A stretch of 64,000 nt of DNA from Pantoea sp. A4. Its GTDB lineage: Bacteria; Pseudomonadota; Gammaproteobacteria; Enterobacterales; Enterobacteriaceae. A program made the position numbers and the translations under genes. The stretch lies in assembly GCF_000295955.2 (NCBI RefSeq), contig NZ_ALXE01000020.1, positions 1-64,000 on the forward strand. The letters are read 5' to 3'. The notes under the pieces are model-generated. The model was not told the origin of the DNA and did not search any database. It saw only the letters and a program-made list of their open reading frames with translations. Positions 8,577-17,940 of the stretch are shown one piece after another. Within the stretch, counting starts at the first letter, position 1, and each line of letters starts with the position of its first letter.

Positions 8577-10997
8577 ATGGTCAGTGATCCATCTGGGGCA
8601 GGCAAAAGTTCTGCACTTAATACAACAATCAGAGTGATATTTTTTATATTGGCGCTGGTATCCGGCGCGGTTATGGCTTATGGCGGCGTTAAGCTTATTG
8701 CGCTTGGCGGCTCCTGGTATTATCTGCTGGCGGGTGTGGCTTACATTATTTTGGCCATTCTTTTTCTGCGCAAAAATGCCCGTGCGGCAACGCTCTCTAC
8801 TGCTGTCTTTGTACTGACTGTTATCTGGTCACTGTATGAAGTGAAGGCACTCATTTACTGGGATCTGCTGCCGCGTCTGGTGGTGCCCGCGCTGCTGTTC
8901 CTGCTCAGTCTGTTAATCCCCGCGACGCAAAAAAACGCTGCACCGGCATGCCGCCGTTGGGCGGGCCTGGGGGCAGGCGGCGTCTTTGTGGCACTGATTG
9001 CCACGCTGATTGCTGCCTTCTTCCCACACGGTGAAATTCATAACGCACCGGCTGCCACCAGCACCGACCTGAACGTGCCTTCGGAAGAAGCGTCCAACGC
9101 GGAACAGGACTGGCGTTTTATCAGCCGTAGCGCCAGCGGCACACGCTATGTGCCTCTGAACCAGATCACCCCGGAAAACGTGAACCAGCTGAAAGTGGCC
9201 TGGACTTACCACACCGGTCGCCGTCTGACTGGCCCGGCCATTGGCGTTGACGAAAATACGCCGATTCAGATTGGTGCAGTGCTGTACACCTGTACGCCAG
9301 AGAACAAAATTGCGGCGGTAAACGCGGACACGGGTAAAGCGATTTGGGAGTTTGATCCCCACGCCCGCACCCTGGAACACGTGACTTGCCGTAGTGTGGG
9401 TTATTACGACTACGACCAGGACGACTCACTGAGCGCTGAGCAGAAAGCGGCATACACTGCGGCCACCTGTCGTCAACGCATCATCGTGACTACCGTTGAC
9501 GCGCGCTTGCTGGCTCTGGATGCGCACAGCGGTCAGCTGTGTGAAAACTTCGGTCAGAACGGCATCGTTAATCTGCAAAATGGCATTGGCGATACCGCCA
9601 ATAGCCGCCGCTACCACCCGTCAAGTGTACCGGTAATTATGGGCCACCTGACCGTCTTCGGCACCTGGATCCGCGACGTCACGCTGGATGAGCCTTCAGG
9701 CGTACTGCGTGCTTATGATGTGCGTGATGGCTCACTGGCGTGGGCGTGGGACGTGGGCGCCATTGAAGGCCTGAATCACACCCCAGGGCAATATACCCTG
9801 AGCACCCCGAACGTGTGGGCAATCCCGACGTTTGATAAGCAGTTGAATCAGGTCTATGTCGCGACCGGTAATGGCCCACCAGACTACTGGGGCGGCGACC
9901 GTAATGCGGCAAAAGAGAAATACGGCTCCTCGGTGATCGCTATTGATGCCAGCACCGGTAAAACCAACTGGGTTTATCAGACGGTACACCATGATATCTG
10001 GGATTATGACCTGCCTTCTCAGCCGGTGATGTACCCCATGAAGAATGAGCAGGGTGAAGTGGTGCCTGCGCTGATTCAGACCAGCAAAATGGGTGAGATC
10101 TTTGTACTGGATCGCCGTACCGGTAAGCCAGTCAGTAAGGTGGAAGAGCGCCCAGTACCGACTTCACCGGCAGGGAAAGATGAGCGCCTGTCACCGACCC
10201 AGCCTTTCTCGGTGGATATGCCAACCATTGGCCTGGAAAAGCTGAATGAGCAGAAGATGTGGGGGATGACCACCTTTGATCAGCTCTACTGCCGCATTCT
10301 GTTTAAATCTGCGCTGTACTCCGGTATTTATCAGCCGAACAGCGAGCAAACCTACCTGGAATACCCGGCCACCATGGGCGGTATGAACTGGGGGGGTGTG
10401 ACGATCAATGAAAAAACCGGGATGCTGTTTGTTAACGATATCCGTCTCGGTATGTTGATGGCGTTGAAGACCAAAGAGCAGGCGAAAGGGCAGGAAGCCT
10501 CACTGAATGAAGTGCCGCAGTGGGCAGGGACGATCCGTCCACAAATTGCCGGGCCTTATGTTGGCGTGCGCATGGATAACTTTGCTTCGTTCCTGCAAGT
10601 CCCTTGTCAGCATCCACCGTTTGGTACCATGACGGCGATTAACCTGAATACCAAGCAGATTGCATGGCAGGTTCCGGCGGGCACCGTGGAAGATACTGGC
10701 CCGTTGGGCGTTAAAACCCATCTGCCAATTCCGGTCGGCATGCCAACGCTGGGCGGACCGACTGCCACTCAGTCCGGCCTGCTGTTCTTCGCGGGCACTC
10801 AGGACAACTACCTGCGTGCTATCGATCAGAACACCGGTAAAACCGTGTGGAAAGCACGTCTGCCACAGGGCGCAACGGCAACCCCACTGATCTACCGCTC
10901 ACCGGCCACCGGTAAAGAGTATGTGGTGATCTCCGCAGGCGGAGCGGCTCACTCGCCGGATGTGGGTGATTCCCTTATCGCCTACGCGTTACCGTAA
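8577..10997 (+). CDS. gcd: membrane-bound PQQ-dependent glucose dehydrogenase
   Basis: An 806-residue quinoprotein (E. coli Gcd 796). Five N-terminal membrane helices occupy about residues 15-145. They are followed by a periplasmic eight-bladed propeller with dehydrogenase signatures such as QDWRFISRSASGTRYVPLNQ, NADTGKAIWEFDP, VYVATGNGPPDYWGGDR, VHHDIWDYDLPSQPV and TMGGMNWGG. It oxidises aldoses, chiefly glucose to gluconolactone, in the periplasm and passes electrons to ubiquinone. It needs the cofactor PQQ; no pqq genes lie in this window. Gluconic acid release by this enzyme underlies phosphate solubilisation in many plant-associated enterics. It appears monocistronic. Confidence 0.95.
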   Translation: MVSDPSGAGKSSALNTTIRVIFFILALVSGAVMAYGGVKLIALGGSWYYLLAGVAYIILAILFLRKNARAATLSTAVFVLTVIWSLYEVKALIYWDLLPRLVVPALLFLLSLLIPATQKNAAPACRRWAGLGAGGVFVALIATLIAAFFPHGEIHNAPAATSTDLNVPSEEASNAEQDWRFISRSASGTRYVPLNQITPENVNQLKVAWTYHTGRRLTGPAIGVDENTPIQIGAVLYTCTPENKIAAVNADTGKAIWEFDPHARTLEHVTCRSVGYYDYDQDDSLSAEQKAAYTAATCRQRIIVTTVDARLLALDAHSGQLCENFGQNGIVNLQNGIGDTANSRRYHPSSVPVIMGHLTVFGTWIRDVTLDEPSGVLRAYDVRDGSLAWAWDVGAIEGLNHTPGQYTLSTPNVWAIPTFDKQLNQVYVATGNGPPDYWGGDRNAAKEKYGSSVIAIDASTGKTNWVYQTVHHDIWDYDLPSQPVMYPMKNEQGEVVPALIQTSKMGEIFVLDRRTGKPVSKVEERPVPTSPAGKDERLSPTQPFSVDMPTIGLEKLNEQKMWGMTTFDQLYCRILFKSALYSGIYQPNSEQTYLEYPATMGGMNWGGVTINEKTGMLFVNDIRLGMLMALKTKEQAKGQEASLNEVPQWAGTIRPQIAGPYVGVRMDNFASFLQVPCQHPPFGTMTAINLNTKQIAWQVPAGTVEDTGPLGVKTHLPIPVGMPTLGGPTATQSGLLFFAGTQDNYLRAIDQNTGKTVWKARLPQGATATPLIYRSPATGKEYVVISAGGAAHSPDVGDSLIAYALP

Positions 10998-11010
10998 CAC
11001 CCTGATATGA

Positions 11011-11046
11011 ACAGGCCACCCCGGATTATCCGGGGTGGCCTGTTTT
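11011..11046 (+). terminator. strong bidirectional terminator after gcd
   Basis: ACAGGCCACCCCGG pairs with CCGGGGTGGCCTGT around ATTAT, followed by TTTTAC. It separates gcd from the convergent transporter gene and could serve both strands. Confidence 0.85.
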
Positions 11047-11078
11047 ACGTTATAACAGAGTGTGAAGCGGGGCTGTAA

Positions 11079-12467
11079 TCAGAAGGGTCCCCACTTAATC
11101 GCCACACCGATAACCAGCATGATGACGCAGATAACAAACCAGACCGCGATCAACGGAGCAATAAAGCGCAGCCACTTTCCATAAGAAACACCTGCGGTTG
11201 CCAGCACAGCCATCAACACGCCTGATGTTGGGCTGATGCAGTTAACGATACCTTCACCCAGCAAGACCGTTTGTACCATGACCTGCCGCGTCAGACCGAG
11301 GTTGTCACCCAGTGGGGAGAAAATCGGTACCAGCAGGGCAGATTCGCCAGAACCGGATGAAATGCCGAAGTGCATCAGTGCCGCGCTAATAAACATACCT
11401 ATCGCCGCCAGCGTGGGGGGAACCGGAGCCAGCAGTTCCGACAAGAAACCGACAATCGGATCCAGGATATGTCCTTGTTGCAGCACCACGGAAATCGCAC
11501 TTGCCATCCCCACAATGAAGCCACCTTTAACCAGCCCGGAACAGCCGTGCAGGAAGGTATTGGCGATTTGCGTGCCTGACATACGCCCGAGTAAACCCAC
11601 CACAATCGCCAGCACGACAAACATAGCTGACATCTCATTGGTGCCCCATTGCGCTCGCACTGCACCGGTAATAAAGATGGCCAGTGCCAGCACACAGGTC
11701 AGCAGAATAACTTTGTGACGCGGTGTCACGACCGCCAACTGCGGATCGGAAGCTTCCAGCTGAGGTCGCAAATTGCCCTCACGGCGACTACGGCGGAAGG
11801 CCCAAATCATGTAAATCACCGCCGTCAGGATAAACAGCAGGAAGGTAAGCCCGCGCAGCAACATGCCGGAAAACAGCGGCAGTTGCGCCAGGTGTTGTGT
11901 CAGGCCGGTGGTGGTGGGGCCAAGCACTGCCACGTTGAAACCTGCGGCACAGCTGAGATAAACCAGCGAAGCACCCAGCATCGGCGACAGCCCGAGCGAA
12001 CGTGCCACCAGCAAGCCAATCGGGACAAATGCCACTACAGCATTGACCACGGCACCGGTGGTCCCCAGCAGGGCAAAGATCGCAGCGAAGATAATAATGA
12101 TGCGCGTATCGCTGAGATGGGTACTGCGCGCCAGTGCATTTAAAGCCGTTGCGATAGCGCCAGTGGATTCCACCACGGCCAGCACGCCGCCAGTAAACAG
12201 GATCAGGAAAATGATCGGGGCTGACTTCTCCATCCCTGACACAATCGCCATGAAAATATCCTGCGGATAGACACCGGCCTGCGGGACATCGTGCAGACTG
12301 CCTTTGACCGCAAAACGAATACCTTCTCGCGCGACATAATCAAATGCGCCAGCGGGAATAATCCAGGTCGCGATGGCTGCGATGATCAACATGGCAAACA
12401 GCAGCAGATAGGGGCTTTGACCTACGGCTTTGGTCGCCGGAGCGGCAGGGTGATTTATTGCTGACAC
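11079..12467 (-). CDS. DcuC/YfcC-family membrane carrier
   Basis: A 462-residue polytopic membrane protein with about 12 helices. It contains family-like stretches such as WIIPAGAFDYV, LILFTGGVLAVVESTGAI, SLVYLSCAAGFNVAVLGPTTTG and GISSGSGESALLVPIFSPLGD. This pattern belongs to the DcuC/YfcC (C4-dicarboxylate carrier-like) superfamily, many of whose members carry amino acids, dipeptides or acyl-glutamates. It overlaps the end of an M20 peptidase gene by 13 bp and is cotranscribed downstream of it. A carrier importing the peptidase's substrate is the simplest reading. The exact substrate is unknown. Confidence 0.75.
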   Translation of the reverse strand: MSAINHPAAPATKAVGQSPYLLLFAMLIIAAIATWIIPAGAFDYVAREGIRFAVKGSLHDVPQAGVYPQDIFMAIVSGMEKSAPIIFLILFTGGVLAVVESTGAIATALNALARSTHLSDTRIIIIFAAIFALLGTTGAVVNAVVAFVPIGLLVARSLGLSPMLGASLVYLSCAAGFNVAVLGPTTTGLTQHLAQLPLFSGMLLRGLTFLLFILTAVIYMIWAFRRSRREGNLRPQLEASDPQLAVVTPRHKVILLTCVLALAIFITGAVRAQWGTNEMSAMFVVLAIVVGLLGRMSGTQIANTFLHGCSGLVKGGFIVGMASAISVVLQQGHILDPIVGFLSELLAPVPPTLAAIGMFISAALMHFGISSGSGESALLVPIFSPLGDNLGLTRQVMVQTVLLGEGIVNCISPTSGVLMAVLATAGVSYGKWLRFIAPLIAVWFVICVIMLVIGVAIKWGPF

Positions 12468-13603
12468 AGATCCTCCCCAGGTTCTCCCAGAATGATCCCT
12501 GCGAGCAGCGCGGCACGCGGTACGACATCGGCCAGATAGATATGCTCATTGCGCGCGTGAATCCCGACGCCGCTTGCGCCCAGACCATCCAGCGTGGCGA
12601 TACCCAAGGCGGCGGTGAAGTTACCATCACTGCCACCGCCAACGCTTTTGCCCTCAATGTGGAAGCCCAAAGCGTTAGCGACTTGCTGAGCGCGTTCAAG
12701 CAACAGGCGTGATGCCGCCGTTTGTTCCATTGGCGGTCGTGTCTGCCCACCGCTTAATGTCAGGCTGATGCCAGGCATCACCGGTTGAATAGACGTAATG
12801 ATTTCATGCAAGCGCTGTGCTTCAGCAGCACAGGTGGTGCGCGTATCAATGCCCAGTTCTGCGCGGTCAGCAACCACGTTGGTGCGGCTGCCGCCATTGG
12901 CGATACCGACGTTCACCGTGGTACCGCGCGCGGGATCGTTCAGGCCGTGTAAGAACAGCACCTGATGTGCCATCTCCTGCACGGCACTGATCCCCTCTTC
13001 AGGATTGTTGCCCGCGTGGGCGGCTAAACCCACAATTGACAGCTTGTACTGACCAGAGCCTTTACGGGCGACTTTCAGGTTGCCACTGCCAACTTCGGCC
13101 GGTTCGACCACCAGCACATATTCAGACCCCTCGGCCTGCCGGGAAATCCACTGATGTGAGCTGGGGCTGCCAATTTCTTCATCGCTGTTACACAAGAAGA
13201 CGATGCGATTGTCGCCCAACAGTTGCAGCTGTTGCAGCGCGCGCACGGCCCAAATAGCCTGAACCAGACCGGCTTTCATATCCAGCACGCCTGGACCGTA
13301 GAGTTTGCCGTCCTCTTCCCGTAGCACCAGATCGCCATGATCCCACACGGTATCAAAGTGACCGAGCAGCGTGATTTGTGGGCCACTGTTCCCGAGGGTG
13401 AACTTCAGATGATCCCCCTGAACTGGCTGGGGATCGACCTCTGCGCTAAGGCCAAGACGCTGTTGGAAAATCTCCCGCAAGACCTGACCACAACGATCAA
13501 CGGCGGCTTTATCGCCAGAAGGCGACTCAGCACTGACCAGACGGCGAATGTCGGCGAAAATTTCATCGCGATGGTGTTGTAAATAATCAGTAATATTTTT
13601 CAT
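12455..13603 (-). CDS. M20-family metallopeptidase, carboxypeptidase G2-like
   Basis: A 382-residue dizinc peptidase. Metal and catalytic motifs are visible: GHFDTVW (His82, Asp84), GVLDMKAG (bridging Asp108), NSDEEIGS (Glu142 and Glu143), the dimerisation segment GLAAHAGNNPEEG, GGGSDGNF, and a C-terminal His in GIHARNEHI. The arrangement matches the glutamate carboxypeptidase (CPG2) branch, which removes C-terminal Glu from folate-like or N-acyl compounds. No signal peptide is visible, so it probably acts in the cytosol. It is first in a two-gene operon with the carrier and divergent from a LysR gene, which probably controls it. Confidence 0.85.
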   Translation of the reverse strand: MKNITDYLQHHRDEIFADIRRLVSAESPSGDKAAVDRCGQVLREIFQQRLGLSAEVDPQPVQGDHLKFTLGNSGPQITLLGHFDTVWDHGDLVLREEDGKLYGPGVLDMKAGLVQAIWAVRALQQLQLLGDNRIVFLCNSDEEIGSPSSHQWISRQAEGSEYVLVVEPAEVGSGNLKVARKGSGQYKLSIVGLAAHAGNNPEEGISAVQEMAHQVLFLHGLNDPARGTTVNVGIANGGSRTNVVADRAELGIDTRTTCAAEAQRLHEIITSIQPVMPGISLTLSGGQTRPPMEQTAASRLLLERAQQVANALGFHIEGKSVGGGSDGNFTAALGIATLDGLGASGVGIHARNEHIYLADVVPRAALLAGIILGEPGEDLCQQ

Positions 13604-13716
13604 TTTATAATGTTCCTGCCTTTGTCCAGCTGCCAGTATGCGCAGAATTTAACTGCTGAAACAGAGGGGCAGGATGGTAGTATTGTTGCTCTCAGGGCAA
13701 CAGATAGGTAAAAAGT

Positions 13717-14628
13717 ATGACGTTGGGCAACTATCCGGAAAAATCGATAAGTTATTTATATGAAGTCGGTGAGCAGGGCGGAATTCGTCGCGCTGCGGAT
13801 ATGCTAGGCGTTAACCCTTCGGTGATTAGCCGCCAACTCTCTGCGCTGGAGCGCACGTTGCAGCTACCGCTACTGGAGCGGCGTGGAAGGAATGTTGTGT
13901 TAACCGAAGCCGGTAAACTACTGGCCGAAGATTATGCCCAAACCAGCCAGCGCCGACGCATGCTGGAGGGGCAATTGCGCGATTTACGCCATATGCGCGG
14001 CGGTAGCGTCAGCCTGCGTATAGGGCAGGGCATGGTCGAGGAGGTGGTAGGGCAAGTTTTGCGCACCTTTTCGCAGGCTTATCCGGCGGTGTTCCTGGAT
14101 ATCTCTTCGGGTGACATGCAGACCACGGTGGATCTGATTGCGCGTGGCGATGTTGATATGGCCGTTGGCTTCGGCACCACCGGGCCTGCCGGGCTTAAAA
14201 GCCAGAGCTACCCGCGTGGTCCGATTTGCGCGATTGTGACGCCCGATCACCCCATCGCCGCTCTGGAAAAAGTCAGTGTGGCTGAACTCGCCAACCACCG
14301 GCTGATCGGCATGAGCGACAACTTTGGTTTACAGCGCTATATCTACGCTATCTTCAACAGTGAAGGTATTTTGTTCAACCCAGCCTACAGCTGTAATTTA
14401 TTTTCCAGTGCTATTACGCTGAGCCAGGCGGGACTTGGTGTCGCATTCATGACGGCGCATGCCGTGAAACCTTCGCTATTACAGGGAGAGCTGGTTGCGG
14501 TGCCGATAGACAACCGGATTGCGCGGGAAAGCCAGTGCCATCTGCTGCGCAGCGCTGACCATCGCTTTACCCCTGCCGCCAGTTATTTGTGGCAGCTGCT
14601 GTGTCATTTCTACAACGACAGCCGTTGA
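13717..14628 (+). CDS. LysR-family transcriptional regulator
   Basis: A 303-residue regulator. The N-terminal winged helix-turn-helix reads GGIRRAADMLGVNPSVISRQ, then LSALERTLQLPLLERRGRNV. The C-terminal effector-binding domain begins at about residue 90. It lies 113 bp from the divergent peptidase-carrier operon, the classic LysR arrangement, so it probably senses a substrate or product of that pathway. Confidence 0.88.
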   Translation: MTLGNYPEKSISYLYEVGEQGGIRRAADMLGVNPSVISRQLSALERTLQLPLLERRGRNVVLTEAGKLLAEDYAQTSQRRRMLEGQLRDLRHMRGGSVSLRIGQGMVEEVVGQVLRTFSQAYPAVFLDISSGDMQTTVDLIARGDVDMAVGFGTTGPAGLKSQSYPRGPICAIVTPDHPIAALEKVSVAELANHRLIGMSDNFGLQRYIYAIFNSEGILFNPAYSCNLFSSAITLSQAGLGVAFMTAHAVKPSLLQGELVAVPIDNRIARESQCHLLRSADHRFTPAASYLWQLLCHFYNDSR

Positions 14629-14642
14629 GGCGCAGTGATAGA

Positions 14643-14660
14643 CCCACCCCGCAGGGTGGG
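14643..14660. terminator. GC-rich hairpin between convergent genes
   Basis: CCCACCC-cgca-GGGTGGG, a perfect 7-bp stem between the convergent LysR gene and the FyuA-like gene. There is no U-run. A nearly identical hairpin recurs at 22227-22249. Confidence 0.5.
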
Positions 14661-14723
14661 CCAACAAAGGGACGCCGTTCGCGCTACCTGACAACCCACA
14701 GCTTTTCGTGGCTACCGCAGTAA

Positions 14724-16736
14724 TCAGAACAGCGTAATCTGGACATCAAGACCGGCCGTACGTCCCTGATTCACCTGCGCATACGCGCTGCCCGCCTGCA
14801 CAAAGCCGTAAGTGCGATACCGGCGGTCAAACACGTTATCCAGATAAGCAGATACCGTCACGCGATCCGTGGCTTGCCAGCCGAGTCGAAGATCGGTAGT
14901 GCTATAGCTGCCCTGACGTAGGGTGTTATCACCATCAAAGTATTGTGGTCCCGTCAGGTTTATCGCTGCACGCGGCATCAGTGCTCCCCAGGTGGTATTG
15001 ATGGTTCCGGTCACACTGGTACTTCCGGCAAAGCGAGGTACGAAAGGTACGCGTTGACCGGCATAGTTCTCGCTATCACCGGCAAAGGTAGAGTGGACAT
15101 AGTTACCGTCAATCGCCCAGCGCCAGCCCGGCGCGAACTGCCAACTGGCACTGGCTTCAGCACCGGTTGCGTCGGCTTTACCGGCATTCGACAGAGTCTG
15201 ATAACCCACCGGACCAGAATAGAGCTGAAGATTGCGGGTATGGGTATAGAACAGCGCTCCTGCTAACGTGATATCACGGCTCTCATAGCGGCTTCCCAGT
15301 TCATAGTTCAGGGATTTCTCTGCGGCATACGCCTGAGCGGCAGTGAAAGCTGTTGGGGTGTAACTAAATCCGGCAGGTTTGTAGCCCTGCGCAATTCGCC
15401 CATACAGACGCCATGCTTCATTCAACTGATAGCCAGCCGAGACCTGGCCCAGGAGCTGGTTATCACTCTCTTGATTGCGGTCGCCCCACGGGATACCGAG
15501 TGAAGTACCGCTGTACCCTGTCTTAGCGCGATCGTGTGAGACACGCAGCCCGCCACCCAGATCGAACGCATCTGTGATGTGCCAGGTGAGATCGCTATAG
15601 GCTGCCAGGGTTTCTGACGACGTAGCGGCAACGGTGCTCAGATAAGGCGTGCCCGCATACCGGTAGGCAGAGTCCAGCGATTCGTGTATCGCCTCACGAT
15701 AGAGTCCAAATACGGCATCCAGGCTGCTGTTGCCCCGAGTTGCCGCGCGAATTTCCTGGACGTTTTGATTCCAGCGCTCCGGGATGCTGGCAGTGAGATA
15801 AGAGTAAGGGAACTCACGCTGATACTGCTGTTGCTGCCAGGCCCCTACCACGCTAAAAATCCAGTTATCGGTGGTGAGTTTACCGCTCAGGGACTGGCTG
15901 TGGGTGCAGCGGCGCAGATAAGGATCGCTGCCTCCTGCCAGCACATCCAGGGTACGGCTTTTCACCTGGTTGTAAGGCACGTAGGTGTCCTGCGTGGCAT
16001 GAGTACACTCTTCGGTCAGTGACGCATTAAGTTCCCAGGGTTGATTATCGGGTGCCAGACGCAGTTTCACGTTGCCGGCATTCATCCGGGAACCGCCGAG
16101 GTGATCGCTCCCGGTCGCAGGGTTGGTCATACTGCCCTGATCAACCTGACGTAACAGGGTTGCACTGCCGTACAGTAACCCATCCTGAATCGGGCCGCTG
16201 ACATTGAGTTTACTATGGTAGCCGTCACGGCTGGCATAGCCGCCTTCAATGTAGCCGCGTGCTGTGCTGTCAGGTTGATGCGTCACGATATTGATGACGC
16301 CACCCTGCGCGCTACGGCCATACAGCGTTCCTTGTGGGCCGCGCAACATCTCTACGCTGGAGACATCCAGCAGCGGAGCCATCGCGTAAGTGGAGAGCTG
16401 TGGTACCCCATCAACATAAAAGCTGACGGCCGGATTGTAATAATCCGAAGCAGAAGAGATCCCGCGTAGCGAAATCGTCTGGAAAATCAGGCTACCACTG
16501 TTGCCGGTTTGCAGACCGGGCAACACCCGGCTGAGTTGGTCAGTGCGACTGACGTTGGCCTCAGCCAGCGTGCTTTCATCCACGGTCACCAGCGCTACGT
16601 TGCGCGAGGAGGCAGCCTTCGCGGTTTGTTTACTGGCGCTGACCACCAGCGTGTCATCGTTAGCACTCTCGGCACTGACAGAACAGGAGAGAGTTAAGGC
16701 ACTGAGGATGGCAAAAGTGAGAGGTTTGAACTGCAT
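14724..16736 (-). CDS. TonB-dependent receptor, FyuA (yersiniabactin receptor)-like
   Basis: A 670-residue outer-membrane receptor with signal peptide MQFKPLTFAILSALTLSCSV-SA. The TonB box DTLVVSA lies at about residues 28-34. The plug carries LSRVLPGLQ, ISLRGISSASDYYNPAV, FYVDGVPQLST and VEMLRGPQGTLYGRSAQGG. The C-terminal signature is LDNVFDRRYRTYGF, with terminal Phe. The sequence parallels FyuA of Yersinia (673 residues) along its whole length, including stretches such as PDSTARGYIEGGYASRD and QTLSNAGKADATGAE. It should import a ferric siderophore of the yersiniabactin type. It is divergent from a YbtA-like regulator across a Fur-type box. Confidence 0.88.
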   Translation of the reverse strand: MQFKPLTFAILSALTLSCSVSAESANDDTLVVSASKQTAKAASSRNVALVTVDESTLAEANVSRTDQLSRVLPGLQTGNSGSLIFQTISLRGISSASDYYNPAVSFYVDGVPQLSTYAMAPLLDVSSVEMLRGPQGTLYGRSAQGGVINIVTHQPDSTARGYIEGGYASRDGYHSKLNVSGPIQDGLLYGSATLLRQVDQGSMTNPATGSDHLGGSRMNAGNVKLRLAPDNQPWELNASLTEECTHATQDTYVPYNQVKSRTLDVLAGGSDPYLRRCTHSQSLSGKLTTDNWIFSVVGAWQQQQYQREFPYSYLTASIPERWNQNVQEIRAATRGNSSLDAVFGLYREAIHESLDSAYRYAGTPYLSTVAATSSETLAAYSDLTWHITDAFDLGGGLRVSHDRAKTGYSGTSLGIPWGDRNQESDNQLLGQVSAGYQLNEAWRLYGRIAQGYKPAGFSYTPTAFTAAQAYAAEKSLNYELGSRYESRDITLAGALFYTHTRNLQLYSGPVGYQTLSNAGKADATGAEASASWQFAPGWRWAIDGNYVHSTFAGDSENYAGQRVPFVPRFAGSTSVTGTINTTWGALMPRAAINLTGPQYFDGDNTLRQGSYSTTDLRLGWQATDRVTVSAYLDNVFDRRYRTYGFVQAGSAYAQVNQGRTAGLDVQITLF

Positions 16737-16830
16737 GCTGGGTTCCCTGTAATCAAAACGAGTCAGCGCAGATTACGAGCCAGTGCGCAAAAACAGGTTG
16801 CACAGCACGGTACAAAATTGCACGATAAAG

Positions 16831-16849
16831 TTAAATAAAAATCATTATC
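16831..16849. promoter_or_regulatory. Fur box between the receptor and AraC regulator genes
   Basis: TTAAATAAAAATCATTATC matches the 19-bp Fur consensus GATAATGATAATCATTATC at 14 positions, with the right half exact. It lies 95 bp before the receptor start and 19 bp before the regulator start, so iron-replete Fur would repress both. Confidence 0.7.
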
Positions 16850-16867
16850 ATTAGCGTGGTTTGAAGA

Positions 16868-17746
16868 GTGGCACAGGCTCATCAACAGGTTCTTCAGCAT
16901 CCCGGGATTACGTGTGTCCAGCTTGATCGCATCTCGCTGATCGCCGTTCAGACCACGCTGCAGCAGGATGTGGTGTTAGAGGGGGAAAATCAGTCACACC
17001 TGTCACTGGTGCTTATTGCTCAAGGAGCAGGGCATTTTTGCCTGGAAAACCAGCGCATACGTCACTTTGAAGCTGACATGATGCTGCTCTCCTGTTCCCG
17101 CTTTCCCTGTCGTGGCACCGACTTTTTCCCTCGTCACTATCTGTATGACATGGTGATAATTAACTTTCCCGTCAATATGTTACCGGTACTGGAGTCCGCC
17201 GGGATAGATACCGGCTGTCGTGGCGGCCAGGTCTTTTCAGCTCAGGCCGGAGAAGCGTTACAGGCACTGCAAAGCGCTATCGTACAGGCTATGCGTGACA
17301 CCAGTGCCCTGGGTCGATTGCACCTCGAGAGCCTGTTGCTTTCAGCGCTTTGCAGCAGTGTTCGCACCGTGCAACAGCAACTGGAGCTGGCCCAGCGCCA
17401 GACGCCAATGTTTACCCGTGACCGCCAGCGCCTGATCCTGGCTCGGGACTATATCCGACAACATGCGACACAGCCGTTGGAACTGGAGGAGGTGGCGCGC
17501 CAGGCGGGCATCAATCAACAGACGCTGAAACGCGGATTTCGCACCCTGTTTGCCGTCACACCCTGGCAATACGTGATGCAGTGTCGGCTGGAAGCGGCAG
17601 AAAGGATGATAAGCCAGGGAGCACTGTCACTGGATGAGATCGCCAGCCAGTGTGGCTTCTCCCATGCAAGCCACCTCAGTCGCCTGTTTCAGCGCCAGTA
17701 TGGTCAAACACCGGGTCGCTATCGCCGTCAATACGGGACGTTATAA
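16868..17746 (+). CDS. AraC-family regulator, YbtA-like
   Basis: A 292-residue protein with a sensory N-terminal domain and two C-terminal helix-turn-helix motifs. The first is EEVARQAGINQQTLKRGFRT, then LFAVTPWQYV. The second is LDEIASQCGFSHASHLSRLF, then QRQYGQTPGRYR. In Yersinia, YbtA is the AraC-type activator of fyuA and ybtPQ and responds to the ferric siderophore. Its place between receptor and transporter supports that role. The GTG start at 16868 is tentative; the next Met candidates are far downstream. Confidence 0.8.
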   Translation: MAQAHQQVLQHPGITCVQLDRISLIAVQTTLQQDVVLEGENQSHLSLVLIAQGAGHFCLENQRIRHFEADMMLLSCSRFPCRGTDFFPRHYLYDMVIINFPVNMLPVLESAGIDTGCRGGQVFSAQAGEALQALQSAIVQAMRDTSALGRLHLESLLLSALCSSVRTVQQQLELAQRQTPMFTRDRQRLILARDYIRQHATQPLELEEVARQAGINQQTLKRGFRTLFAVTPWQYVMQCRLEAAERMISQGALSLDEIASQCGFSHASHLSRLFQRQYGQTPGRYRRQYGTL

Positions 17747-17820
17747 GCTGCCTGCCACCCTGTGAAAATCTGCTGATTTTCCTCTTCCCTGGCGCGGGAA
17801 AAACAGATTGCCTCGCAAAT

Positions 17821-17839
17821 AAAACTGATTATCATTTTC
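17821..17839. promoter_or_regulatory. Fur box upstream of the ABC transporter operon
   Basis: AAAACTGATTATCATTTTC matches the reverse-oriented Fur consensus GATAATGATTATCATTATC at 15 of 19 positions. It lies about 100 bp before the small gene that opens the transporter operon, so the operon has its own iron-controlled promoter. Confidence 0.65.
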
Positions 17840-17940
17840 ATGTGTAAATTTTCTGCCGCCTGACAGTGTGATGCGTTGACCCAGTCGATTGCACTTTTTG
17901 ACGGTAAATCTTCAGTGACCCGGTTTAAGGGAGCATGAAA

